From Acetobacteraceae bacterium (GTDB lineage: Bacteria; Pseudomonadota; Alphaproteobacteria; Acetobacterales; Acetobacteraceae): a stretch of 64,000 nt of DNA. Location: assembly GCA_024280945.1 (NCBI GenBank), contig JAMXLO010000039.1:1-64000 (forward strand). The letters are read 5' to 3'. Made by a program: the position numbers and the translations under genes. Of this stretch, positions 28,126 to 36,889 are shown one piece after another; position 1 is the first letter of the stretch, and each line of letters starts with the position of its first letter. The notes beneath the pieces were generated by a model. That model ran no database searches. It saw nothing but the letters and a program-made list of their open reading frames with translations, and was not told the DNA's origin.

Positions 28126-30045
28126 CTAGAAGGCCAGCGTCAGTCCTACGAAGACGCCACGGGCACGGTCGTCACCGGCAAGCTTGAAGCGATACTGGAC
28201 GTTCAGATCTATAAAGGACATCGGCGCGGTGTACTTGTCCTCACGGAACCACCAACGAAGGCTTACGCCAGGGCCTACTCCGAGTGCGCTGGGTGTGGCA
28301 AACAAACTGTCGTAGCTGCCGCCAAGCGCGAGGAAAGGGGTCGCCACCAACGTGTCGCTGATTGCATCAAGGCGAAAGCTGCGGCCGAGCCGGGCCTCGT
28401 ACGCGACGATATTCTCGACCGTCTGAAAGTATCGATCGTATTCGGCGTAGATCTGCCACATGGTCCAATTTGTGGCGTCGTAGCGCAGATCGGTGCCGTC
28501 GCCATGGGAGAATGCCACGCGCGCCAGCCAGTCCTGGCGTGCATTGGTGCCGATCGGGAACACCCGCGCTCCTTCAAGAACAAGGTTGAAGTCGGAGAAA
28601 GGTTTGACCCGCATCCCGGCCGCCCCCTGCCATGTCGGTGCACCGGTCGGCGCTCCCGTCGCGTCCGACAATGTTTCGAAAGACCGGACGAAGACCTCGA
28701 AAATTCTGCCATCCCGATAGCCGATCACCGGCGGACGCCAGTAGACTTCGGTGCCAGCCTGAAGGATGCGCCCGACCGGCGGGGGCGTCAGGGAAGAACT
28801 GGGCATCACACCAACAGCGCCGTATGTCAGGCTTGCGAACGCCCCCCAGGTGCGTTCGAGTTCCGCCACTTCGCGGCGTGTCTCGAACAGTGACTGCTGG
28901 CTCAGTGGCAGCTTACCCTCGGCATTCGCATCGATTGCGGCTTTGAAGTCGGCGATGGCCTCCGCATTGTCGACGGAGCGCTTGGCGGCATAACCCGCGT
29001 CCAGCATCGCGGGGCCGGTCAGGTTGCCGCTGGCCTTTGCCTGGCGGAATCGGGCGGTCGCCGTCGTATCGTCGCCGAGCCGGACTGCGAGATAGGCGAT
29101 GTCGAGATCAGATGCGCCATCCAGATCACCGCTCGCCTTGGATTTCTCGAACAGCGCCTTTGCATCCGCTCGTCGTCCAAGGTCTGCGAGCAGGTTGATC
29201 TCGGCCTTCACCATGGTCGCGCGATCCTGAGCCGTCGTGGCGAGTTCCGCTGCCGAGCTGAAGGCCGAAAGGGCTTCCTCCTTCTCGCCGAGCGCGAGGA
29301 GGGCGAACGCACGCCGTGAGGCGATGGCATAGGTCTTATCAGCGGCGTAAGGCTGCAGAGCATCGACGGCACGTTGTGGCTGCTTTGCCGAAAGCGCTGC
29401 ATCGGCGAGTGCCAGCGCGACATTTCTGCGTTCGGTGTCGGTCGCAAGCCCGGCAGCCTGGGCGGCGGCAAAGTCATCGGCGGCTTCGGCAAATTGGCCC
29501 GATCGCTGGCGAATATATCCACGCTGCGCAAGCAACGCCCCGTCATGCGGGTTGTTGGACAGCGCATCCGTCGCGACCTTATCCGCCTCGGCGAGATGGC
29601 CTGCGTTGGCGAGAGCATCGACGAGCAGCCGACGATACGCTTGGTTGCCAGGCGCCAGCACTACTGCTCGGCGAGCAGATGTCACCGCCGCGACGTAGTT
29701 GCCCTGCGCCTCCAGCTTGTATGCGGCATCCGCCGCTCGGTATGCTTGGTCCCGCACACCTGCCTGGACGGCCTGTTCTGCCGTCTGCAGCAGTTGACGA
29801 TATTGCGTATTCTGCGGGGCGAGCGACACCGCTTCGCGCGCACGCCGAACCGCTTCAGCGTAATTGCCGCGCGCATACGCCTTATAAGCGGCATCCGCCG
29901 CATTGTAGGCGGCGGCGGACGGCACGACAGTGGTGTCTCCGCCCGGCGTTTGCGCTTCGGCTGCAGCAGCCCCACCGATCAGGCCTGCCAGGAACAGTGC
30001 GGCTATGAAATTCGGGCGTATGCACCAGCCGCACCTTCGACCCAT
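28126..30045 (-). CDS. nfrA: NfrA-like outer-membrane TPR protein (N4 adsorption protein A type)
   Basis: 639 residues with an N-terminal signal (about residues 12-32, ending AAAEAQ). Residues about 45-400 are TPR-like helical repeats; the first two units are near copies (AYNAADAAYKAYARGNYAEAV and AYRAADAAYKLEAQGNYVAAV). The C-terminal 230 residues look like an outer-membrane beta domain, with GVGPGVSLRWWFREDKYTAPMSFIDLNVQYRF and a terminal aromatic residue, as in the NfrA C-terminal family. In E. coli NfrA is the outer-membrane partner of NfrB in glycan export and the phage N4 receptor. It follows nfrB by 12 bases with a GGGGAAG site. Confidence 0.85.
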   Translation of the reverse strand: MGRRCGWCIRPNFIAALFLAGLIGGAAAAEAQTPGGDTTVVPSAAAYNAADAAYKAYARGNYAEAVRRAREAVSLAPQNTQYRQLLQTAEQAVQAGVRDQAYRAADAAYKLEAQGNYVAAVTSARRAVVLAPGNQAYRRLLVDALANAGHLAEADKVATDALSNNPHDGALLAQRGYIRQRSGQFAEAADDFAAAQAAGLATDTERRNVALALADAALSAKQPQRAVDALQPYAADKTYAIASRRAFALLALGEKEEALSAFSSAAELATTAQDRATMVKAEINLLADLGRRADAKALFEKSKASGDLDGASDLDIAYLAVRLGDDTTATARFRQAKASGNLTGPAMLDAGYAAKRSVDNAEAIADFKAAIDANAEGKLPLSQQSLFETRREVAELERTWGAFASLTYGAVGVMPSSSLTPPPVGRILQAGTEVYWRPPVIGYRDGRIFEVFVRSFETLSDATGAPTGAPTWQGAAGMRVKPFSDFNLVLEGARVFPIGTNARQDWLARVAFSHGDGTDLRYDATNWTMWQIYAEYDRYFQTVENIVAYEARLGRSFRLDAISDTLVATPFLALGGSYDSLFATPSALGVGPGVSLRWWFREDKYTAPMSFIDLNVQYRFKLAGDDRARGVFVGLTLAF

Positions 30046-30057
30046 CGCTGCTTCCCC

Positions 30058-32166
30058 TCAGGTCTGAGCCGTGGCAAACAACTGCTGCTGCGCCGCCATC
30101 GCCTGCTCGATCGCCTCGCGCGTCACGACGCCCTGTGCGACCAGAAAGTCGCCGATGCGGCCATCCTCATCCGGCTGATATTGCGATAGAACCGAGTCGA
30201 GAGCGTCGCGCCGTACCAGACGCATCTTGAGGAGCAGATCGCCGAGCAGCGGCACCGTGTCCGTGCGCGTCACCGCGTCGTTCGGACGCATCACCCGGAA
30301 CGCACCGGCGATCTCGCTCTCGCGCACGACGTGCCAGCTAGGCTCTTGGTTCAGCGACCTCGCTATGTCTCGCCGCATGTCGGTACTGGCTGGACCCGCC
30401 GTTGCGAGCATCACCCGCCCGGCCGGGTCGATACCGATTGGCGCGATCCGCCACCGCACGCATGTTTCAATCGGCAACATGCCTATCGCTTCGCGGATCT
30501 GCTCGACGGTCGGATGCGCGCGCGGCAGGTTGCTCTGGTAGGCGATCGCCTCGGCAACCGTCTCCTCATCCAGCAACCCGTCAGCAATCAGCATCCGACC
30601 CAGCGGCAGCCCGGCGTCTTGCTGGCGATGCAGCGCCAGAACGAGGTTCTCCTCGTCAAGGGCGCGCCAGGCCACCAGCAGTTCACCCAGTCTACGCCGC
30701 CGCTGTACCAGGGTCTCGACGGACGGGAAATCATGGTGCGTCTTGTCCCAGACGATGCGGGTGCCGAACAGAACGTGCGATAGGAAGATCCTCCAAGCAC
30801 GCGATGCAGCCATGAAATTCACCAGATTGCCGACCACGATGCGGGGGATGGAGAGCAGGCCATGCTCCCAGCCATAGAGCCGGCCCACGAAGTAGCAGCG
30901 CTGCGAAATGCGCCACAGGAACACCGCGCCATTGGCATAGAACAGCAGCACGATGCGCCAATCGAACAGCCTGTCCAGCAGCGAATTGTGCCACCAGCCG
31001 CTATAGGCAGCGATATAGAAAGCAAGCAGCTGCGCGGTGAGGATGTACGCAGCGATATTGATGAACGGTGTGATGATGCCCTTCCTGTCACGGAACAGGA
31101 GGTACTTCACTGCAAGTGAACCGGACCAGCCGACCTGCTGCCAGCCCTGGAAGCATATACCGAGAACCCATCGCGCCTTCTGTCGGTAGGCAGTGCGAAA
31201 CGTATCGGGAAAGTACTCGCGCACGCAGAGTGCCATGCGCAGCCGTAACTCCTTCTTCGGACCCAGGCCGAACCACTTCTGTCGCTGGACTGCGAAGCTG
31301 ACGGGAAACCGACAAAAGATTGACTGCATGCCGCGCTGCGCGAGGCGAGCACCAACGTCATAATCCTCGGTGAGAGTGTCGGTGTTGAACGGTTGGTTGT
31401 TCGTTTCGCGCGCCAAGGTGGTGAGTGCGCGGCGCGAAAAGCAGGTGCCGACACCGGCCGAAGGCACCATTCGGGAAAGGCTTTCGCGGACCACCAGATC
31501 ACGCGCGTGCCATTCGGCGAACTCATCCATATAGGTTCCGGCCACCAGCTCGTCCCATCTCCGCTCGAGCGAGGTGACAGGGATTTGGATAAAGTCCTTC
31601 CGCGGCAGAATATAGTTGAAGAGCTTGAGTTCCAGCGGGTGGAGCACATCCTCGCTGTCGTGCAGGACCATGCCGGCAAACTTGATGTCGCTGGTCTGCT
31701 CATGGAGGAAGATCGCCTGGACGATCCAGTTCAGGCAGTCGGCCTTACATGTGGGACCGGGATGCGGCACCTCCACCCGGATCAGCTGGCGGAAGCGTCG
31801 TCGCATCCGTTCGACTTCGGCGATGGTCGCCGGATCGTTCGCATAGGTGCCGACGAAGATCAGATAGTTCTTGTAGTCGAGCGTCGTGACCATGTTCTCG
31901 AGCATCGGCGCAATCACCGCCTGTTCGAGCCATGCCGGTACCATGATGGCGAGAGGCTGCTCATCGCGTTCATAGAGTTGATTGGCGGTCAGCGGCCTGT
32001 GGACCCGCCAAACTGTGAGATGACGGTATAGTTCCCGGCACCAGAACCACACGTCGACGAAGAGATCATCGATTGACAGCAGTAGGATAACCGACGCCAG
32101 AATGACTGTCGCCAGCACCAGACCACTGTAATATGCAGAAGCAACCGAGGCGGCTGGATCCAGCAT
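30058..32166 (-). CDS. nfrB: NfrB-like c-di-GMP-responsive membrane glycosyltransferase
   Basis: 702 residues. There is one N-terminal membrane helix (about 12-34), then a processive GT2 domain: HDSED, TEDYD and the QxxRW motif in RQKARWVLG, followed by a membrane region (ITPFINIAAYILTAQLLAFY...). The C-terminus holds T2SSE_N/MshEN sequences: RLGELLVAW...ALHRQ...LGRMLIADG...AIAYQ from about residue 487, and a second tandem motif from about 635 (LLGDLLLKM...SQYQ...IGDFLVAQG...AMAAQ). MshEN modules bind c-di-GMP. The E. coli homologue polymerises ManNAc when c-di-GMP is bound. The ATG at 32166 is 10 bases after wecB. Confidence 0.87.
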   Translation of the reverse strand: MLDPAASVASAYYSGLVLATVILASVILLLSIDDLFVDVWFWCRELYRHLTVWRVHRPLTANQLYERDEQPLAIMVPAWLEQAVIAPMLENMVTTLDYKNYLIFVGTYANDPATIAEVERMRRRFRQLIRVEVPHPGPTCKADCLNWIVQAIFLHEQTSDIKFAGMVLHDSEDVLHPLELKLFNYILPRKDFIQIPVTSLERRWDELVAGTYMDEFAEWHARDLVVRESLSRMVPSAGVGTCFSRRALTTLARETNNQPFNTDTLTEDYDVGARLAQRGMQSIFCRFPVSFAVQRQKWFGLGPKKELRLRMALCVREYFPDTFRTAYRQKARWVLGICFQGWQQVGWSGSLAVKYLLFRDRKGIITPFINIAAYILTAQLLAFYIAAYSGWWHNSLLDRLFDWRIVLLFYANGAVFLWRISQRCYFVGRLYGWEHGLLSIPRIVVGNLVNFMAASRAWRIFLSHVLFGTRIVWDKTHHDFPSVETLVQRRRRLGELLVAWRALDEENLVLALHRQQDAGLPLGRMLIADGLLDEETVAEAIAYQSNLPRAHPTVEQIREAIGMLPIETCVRWRIAPIGIDPAGRVMLATAGPASTDMRRDIARSLNQEPSWHVVRESEIAGAFRVMRPNDAVTRTDTVPLLGDLLLKMRLVRRDALDSVLSQYQPDEDGRIGDFLVAQGVVTREAIEQAMAAQQQLFATAQT

Positions 32167-32176
32167 TCCGGATGGC

Positions 32177-33325
32177 CTAGTTGCCGATCGGCGGCGCGAC
32201 GAATTCTTCGACGCGGCGCCCCACGAGGGCGGCCATGATCCGTTCAGTGGCGTGGCCGTCGCCATAGGGATTTAGCCGACGCGAGACGTCGTTGTAGGCA
32301 GCCTGGTCGTCGAGAAGCTCGGTGACCGAGGCCACGATTTGCTCCTCGCTCGTGCCGACGAGGCGAACTGTCCTGGCGGCAACCGCCTCGGGTCGCTCCG
32401 TAACGTCGCGCATGACCAGGACCGGTTTGCCCAGCGACGGCGCCTCTTCCTGTACGCCGCCTGAATCGGTCAGGACGATGCATGCCCTCTGCATGAGGTA
32501 AACGAACGGCAGGTAGTCGAGCGGATCGATAAGATGGACACGCGGCCGGTTCGCAAGCGTGCCGAGCACCGGTTCCCGAACATTCGGATTGAGATGCACC
32601 GGATAGACGATATCGAGGTCCGGCCGTTGCGACAGTCGGCGAAGTGCTGCGCAGATCGCCGCGAATCCGTCACCGAAGCTCTCGCGGCGGTGGCCGGTCA
32701 CCAGAAGCAGTCTGCGGTTGGCTTCAAGGAAGGGAAACTGCGCTGCAAGCGACGACCGGAGGTCGGTGTCGCGATCGATCAGCGCGGTGATGGCCAACAG
32801 AGCATCGATCACCGTGTTGCCGGTGACGACGATCCGGCCGCCGAGTCGCTCGTTCTCCAGATTGGCCTTTGCGCCTGCAGTCGGTGCAAGCAGCAGGTCG
32901 CTGACGACATCGACGACGCGCCGGTTCATCTCCTCTGGCCATGGTCGCGAGAGGTCGTAGGTCCGAAGCCCAGCCTCGACATGCCCGACCGGAATACGGC
33001 GGTGGAATGCGGCAAGCGAGGCTGCCATCGCCGTGGTGGTATCGCCGTGCACGAGCATCCGATCGGGTCGCAGCTCGTCGAGCACCGCGTCCAACGCACC
33101 AAGTGCGCGCGCCGAAAGCGCGTTCAGTGTCTGATTGGGGACCATCAGCGAGAGGTCGAAATCCGGCACGATCCCGAACAGCTGAAGCACCTGTTTGAGC
33201 ATCTCGCGATGCTGGCCAGTGACACAGACCAGCGAGCGGATAGCGGGCTCGTCCTTCAGCGCCTTGACCAGCGGCGCCATCTTGATGGCTTCTGGCCGCG
33301 TGCCAAACACAGTGAGGATGTTCAT
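32177..33325 (-). CDS. wecB: UDP-N-acetylglucosamine 2-epimerase (non-hydrolysing)
   Basis: 382 residues, GT-B fold. It opens MNILTVFGTRPEAIKMAPL; HGDTTTA, HVEAGLR, PEEMNRR, TGHRRESFG and DSGGVQEEAPSLGKP carry the catalytic and UDP-binding residues. It converts UDP-GlcNAc to UDP-ManNAc. First gene of a three-gene operon with nfrB and nfrA, it would supply the donor sugar for the NfrB polymer. No other enterobacterial-common-antigen genes are adjacent. Confidence 0.95.
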   Translation of the reverse strand: MNILTVFGTRPEAIKMAPLVKALKDEPAIRSLVCVTGQHREMLKQVLQLFGIVPDFDLSLMVPNQTLNALSARALGALDAVLDELRPDRMLVHGDTTTAMAASLAAFHRRIPVGHVEAGLRTYDLSRPWPEEMNRRVVDVVSDLLLAPTAGAKANLENERLGGRIVVTGNTVIDALLAITALIDRDTDLRSSLAAQFPFLEANRRLLLVTGHRRESFGDGFAAICAALRRLSQRPDLDIVYPVHLNPNVREPVLGTLANRPRVHLIDPLDYLPFVYLMQRACIVLTDSGGVQEEAPSLGKPVLVMRDVTERPEAVAARTVRLVGTSEEQIVASVTELLDDQAAYNDVSRRLNPYGDGHATERIMAALVGRRVEEFVAPPIGN

Positions 33326-33700
33326 GCCCGTTCCACCGCCATAAGCTCCGCCAGCGCAAATCTCGGCTCATCGGTATAGAGTGGGCCGGAGGCGCCAATC
33401 GCGATTCGAGGCTCGACGCCAGTTTGATCGAGGTGATATCCACCATACGGATAGGGGGCGGATCGTTAAGATCGTGTCATCGGCCAGTTAAACACCTGGA
33501 TAATGCGAGCTGTGCACGCGATTGCTCCCGCCTCATCGTGCTTTTCATCGCCTGTGATGCAGCAAAGCTGCATTGCCCGAGCAGACGGTGCGGCAACGGT
33601 CCAGGGGGCGGACGTCGGCGCTGGGTGCATAGGCGTCCCTGCCATCGGGTGCGGCAGGTCCTCTGTCGTCACATGACAGCACCAACATCGCTGCGGCAAC
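33326..33700. promoter_or_regulatory. Divergent control region between wecB operon and sensor kinase
   Basis: 375 non-coding bases that must hold promoters for both directions. Two dyads are visible: ATGCAGC-AAA-GCTGCAT at 33557-33573, and CTGTC-N7-GACAG at 33663-33679, about 20 bases ahead of the kinase start. They could be operators or RNA hairpins. No clear -35/-10 pair was identified. Confidence 0.4.
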
Positions 33701-35710
33701 ATGCGTCGCCGTGGCATCCTTCCAACCAAGCGGTGGTCAGTTCCCTTGGACACTCTTGCCGGTTCCGTCGAGCGGCCTGACGCACAGAGCATTCGACCGG
33801 CGCGTGCAGGTTGGGGTGTCCGCCGCTATCTTCTGCTGGTGGTGCTGAGCAGCCTTCTTCCGCTCGCGGCCTTCGCTGCTTACCTCTCCTACGACGGCTC
33901 GCGGGCGCAGCTCGCGACGATCAGGACCTCGGTGATCTCCACGACGCGTGCTCTCGCCGTCGCGGTGGACGAACATATCCGCGTGCGCCGCGCGATGCTG
34001 GAAGAGCTGGCAAAATCGCCCCGGTTGCAAGACGGCGATCTGATTGGCTTCCACGCCGAGATGGTCGGCGTGTCACGCCTGTTGCAAGGCCCGATCCTCA
34101 CGCTGGTGCGTCCGGATGCGACCCGTGTACTGTTCAGCGATCTGCCCCCTGACGCCGTGATTCCCGGCTCTTCTCAGCCCGACCTGGTTCGACGAGTGTT
34201 CGAAACCGGGCAGCCACAACTCTCCGACGTCTTCGTCAGTGCTGTGACGCGGGAACCGATCGCGGTGCTCGCGGTACCGGTGAAGCGCGACGGGAGAGTG
34301 ATCTGGTCGCTGCAATTGGGCATGCGGAACCAAGAGTTCGGCCAGTTGCTCAATGAGCATCTGCTGCCGCCCGGCTGGCTCAGCGGCATTGTCGATCGAC
34401 AGGGCCGCTTTCTGGCGCGCGTGCCTGACAATGACAGGCGCGTCGGGCACCTGGCGTCCGAAGGCTGGCGCGCGGCCATTCAGGTCCGGCCGGACGAGAG
34501 CTGGGACCGTTTCGCGTCCCTCGAGGGCGATAGTGTCTACAACGGCCACGCACGCGCACCCGAGACGGGCTACATCGTCGGCATCGGTGTCCCGGCAAGC
34601 ATCATCGAGGCGCCGCTGCATCGCTCGCTTTGGCGTCTGTTGATCGGTGGCTGTGTCGTGGTCGCACTCGGCACACTGATCGCTGTCCTCGTGGCCCGAC
34701 GTGTCACGGACGGCCTGCGAAACGTTGCCGCGGCTGCGGGCCAGGTACCGATGGGTCATTGCGACGCGCCGCGCTCCACCAGTGTACGCGAGATCGACCA
34801 GATCGCCGCGGCCCTGATCGAGAGCGCCCAGACCATCCTGCGGCGCACCAACGAACTCAATCATCTGAACGAAACACTGGAACAACGCGTCGCCAGTGAA
34901 ACCGCCGACAGGCTGCGCGCCGAAGCGGCACTGCGCCAGGCACAGAAGATGGAAGCGATCGGTCAACTCACCGGTGGCGTGGCACATGACTTCAACAACC
35001 TGTTGCAGGTCATTTGCGGCAGCCTCGAGAACCTGCGCCAGCGATTCAGCAGCGATGCCGATACTCGGCTGCGCCGGTCGATCGAGCTTGCCGGCCAGGC
35101 GGCCGAGCGTGCTGCATCTCTGACGCAGCGCTTGTTGGCGTTTTCACGTCAGCAACCTTTGGCCCCAGAGGTGATCGACCCCAACCGCCTGGTGGGCGAC
35201 ATGTCCGATCTGATCCGGCGCAGCATCGGTGAGATGGTTGCCATGGAAACGGTTCTGGCTGCCGGGGTCTGGCGCGTGTTCGCCGATCCCAACCAGCTGG
35301 AGAGCGCGCTACTGAACCTTGCCGTGAATGCCCGCGATGCGATGCCCAGCGGCGGGAAGCTCACGATCGAAACGGCGAACACCCATCTCGATGAGGCATA
35401 CGCCGCGTCTCACGAGGTCGCGCCTGGCCAATACGTAGGGATCTGCGTTACCGATACCGGCGAGGGTATGTCACCAGAGGTGATCGACAGGGTGTTCGAT
35501 CCGTTCTTCACGACCAAGCCACCAGGGCAGGGCAGCGGCCTCGGTCTGTCGCAGGTCTATGGCTTCGTGAAGCAGTCACAGGGCCACGTGAAGGTGTACA
35601 GCGAACTCGGCGCTGGCACGACAGTCAAGATCTATCTGCCACGGAGTACGGGACCTGAATTTGCCGAGGTCTCCCACGAGCACCAGCCCGGTGTCGCAAG
35701 GCGATGCTGA
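33701..35710 (+). CDS. Sensor histidine kinase, hybrid type with separated receiver
   Basis: 669 residues. There is a first membrane helix (about 43-63), an extracytoplasmic dCache-like sensor (to about 305), a second helix (about 309-332), a coiled linker, then HisKA with the phospho-acceptor His429 in GGVAHDFNNLL. The ATPase domain has N-box NLAVNARDAM, DTGEGMSPEV and GSGLGLS. Kinases of this type usually continue into a C-terminal receiver; here the frame stops and a receiver follows in another frame. The start has no clear ribosome site. The stimulus is unknown; the divergent nfr operon is a candidate target. Confidence 0.9.
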   Translation: MRRRGILPTKRWSVPLDTLAGSVERPDAQSIRPARAGWGVRRYLLLVVLSSLLPLAAFAAYLSYDGSRAQLATIRTSVISTTRALAVAVDEHIRVRRAMLEELAKSPRLQDGDLIGFHAEMVGVSRLLQGPILTLVRPDATRVLFSDLPPDAVIPGSSQPDLVRRVFETGQPQLSDVFVSAVTREPIAVLAVPVKRDGRVIWSLQLGMRNQEFGQLLNEHLLPPGWLSGIVDRQGRFLARVPDNDRRVGHLASEGWRAAIQVRPDESWDRFASLEGDSVYNGHARAPETGYIVGIGVPASIIEAPLHRSLWRLLIGGCVVVALGTLIAVLVARRVTDGLRNVAAAAGQVPMGHCDAPRSTSVREIDQIAAALIESAQTILRRTNELNHLNETLEQRVASETADRLRAEAALRQAQKMEAIGQLTGGVAHDFNNLLQVICGSLENLRQRFSSDADTRLRRSIELAGQAAERAASLTQRLLAFSRQQPLAPEVIDPNRLVGDMSDLIRRSIGEMVAMETVLAAGVWRVFADPNQLESALLNLAVNARDAMPSGGKLTIETANTHLDEAYAASHEVAPGQYVGICVTDTGEGMSPEVIDRVFDPFFTTKPPGQGSGLGLSQVYGFVKQSQGHVKVYSELGAGTTVKIYLPRSTGPEFAEVSHEHQPGVARRC

Positions 35711-36074
35711 TACCGTGGTGCTGGTGGTCGAGGATGATGGCTGTGCGCGCGCTCAGTGTCGACATGCTGCACGGCTCAGCTATCGCGTGCTGCAAGCGAA
35801 GGATGGCACAGTGGCGCTGCAGTTGCTGGCTGCACGGCCTGACATCAGCCTGTTGTTCACCGATGTCGGCCTGCCGGGGCCGTACAATGGCCGCCAGTTG
35901 GCCGACGAGGCGCGGCGACGCAATCCGGCGCTCAAGGTGCTGTTCACGACCGGCTATGCGCGCAATGCTATTGTGCACCATGGCCGTCTCGATCCTGGGG
36001 TCGAGCTGATCGTCAAGCCATTCAGCTACGCCGCGCTTGCCGCTAAGCTGAGGACCGTACTGGAGGGGAAATGA
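35661..36074 (+). CDS. Receiver domain, frameshifted off the sensor kinase
   Basis: Up to 137 residues. The receiver has the acidic pair in VVEDD, the phospho-acceptor in LLFTDVGLPG, the switch threonine in LFTTGYA and lysine in IVKPFS. It overlaps the kinase frame by 50 bases and probably was its C-terminal domain. Inside helix 1 the reading frame is also displaced: bases about 35740-35773 read in the third frame give AVRALSVDMLHG, the expected helix, and then the original frame resumes. The key residues remain, so the product may be stable or may be a decaying relic. Confidence 0.6.
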   Translation: MPRSPTSTSPVSQGDADTVVLVVEDDGCARAQCRHAARLSYRVLQAKDGTVALQLLAARPDISLLFTDVGLPGPYNGRQLADEARRRNPALKVLFTTGYARNAIVHHGRLDPGVELIVKPFSYAALAAKLRTVLEGK

Positions 36075-36084
36075 GGCCGCACCC

Positions 36085-36351
36085 ATGAAGTATCTGCCGC
36101 TTGCCATGACGCAGGGACCGCTGCTGTCCCAGGTGGTGCGCGACCTGCACAAGGACCCCCGTCGCAGGACCTTGTGCAGCTGCTGCGGCGCGCGGATGCT
36201 GATCAAGCCGGAACTCGTCGACCAGAAGGTCCGCTGTCCCGGCTGCGCCCGCTGGCAGCGCGTCACACTGAGCGAGGAGCCGCGCTGGCATCTGACTGCG
36301 GCATCCGCGGAAGCCCTCCGGCGCACCCGGTCGTGGATACGTCGTCTGTAG
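36085..36351 (+). CDS. Small zinc-ribbon protein
   Basis: 88 residues with a CSCCGAR...VRCPGC arrangement, two CxxC-type knuckles 18-20 residues apart that could bind zinc. The tail is basic. Eleven bases separate it from the receiver, so it may be co-transcribed with the two-component genes. Not recognised beyond the zinc ribbon; a nucleic-acid or protein-binding accessory role is possible. Confidence 0.6.
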   Translation: MKYLPLAMTQGPLLSQVVRDLHKDPRRRTLCSCCGARMLIKPELVDQKVRCPGCARWQRVTLSEEPRWHLTAASAEALRRTRSWIRRL

Positions 36352-36361
36352 TGCCGTCCGG

Positions 36362-36889
36362 TTATCCTGGATCGCGTGGAAACCGTACAAATCCGTTGCG
36401 GTTCGGCATGCTCACTCTGGGCAGCGACTGCGCGTCGAGCACATCGTCGATACCGACGATACCGTTGAGATTGAGGATATACGCCGACACCGCATAGACC
36501 TCGTCGTCGGTCATAGATTTTGGTGCAGTGAACGGCATAGCGCGTCGAACATAGTCGAACAGGGTCGTTGCATACGGCCAGTAACTCCCGACAGTCTTGC
36601 TTGGGGTCTTGCCGGTCGTGAGGGAACCCCTACCGCCAGCCAGTACATCCGCCGGCCCGCCAGTTCCCTTCTCACCGTGACAGGCCGCGCACTTGGCAGC
36701 ATAGACCGCTTCGCCCTGCGCCGCCGTGCCGTGCCCAGGCGGCAGTGTTGCCCCGTCGGGTCCGATGCTGATGTCCCACGGCGCGACATCGGCCGGTGAG
36801 ATCGGCTGACCGAACTGCTGAGCCTGGGTCAGCGAGGGCAAAAGCGCGAACCACACGGCGATGAGGCCGAGGCGCTTATGCGTAGACAT
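36362..36889 (-). CDS. soxD: Cytochrome c subunit of a SoxCD-like dehydrogenase
   Basis: 175 residues. A signal peptide ending SLTQAQ is followed by a single haem c site C67-AAC-H71. The distal ligand may be a Met in MPF or in the C-terminal RVSMPNRNGF. The wording (WPYATTLFDYVRRAMPF, DDEVYAVSAYILNLNGI) is typical of the cytochrome that accepts electrons from SoxC-type sulfite/sulfane dehydrogenases. It overlaps the end of soxC by 14 bases. True SoxD is often longer (di-haem), so this is a short version. Confidence 0.8.
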   Translation of the reverse strand: MSTHKRLGLIAVWFALLPSLTQAQQFGQPISPADVAPWDISIGPDGATLPPGHGTAAQGEAVYAAKCAACHGEKGTGGPADVLAGGRGSLTTGKTPSKTVGSYWPYATTLFDYVRRAMPFTAPKSMTDDEVYAVSAYILNLNGIVGIDDVLDAQSLPRVSMPNRNGFVRFPRDPG

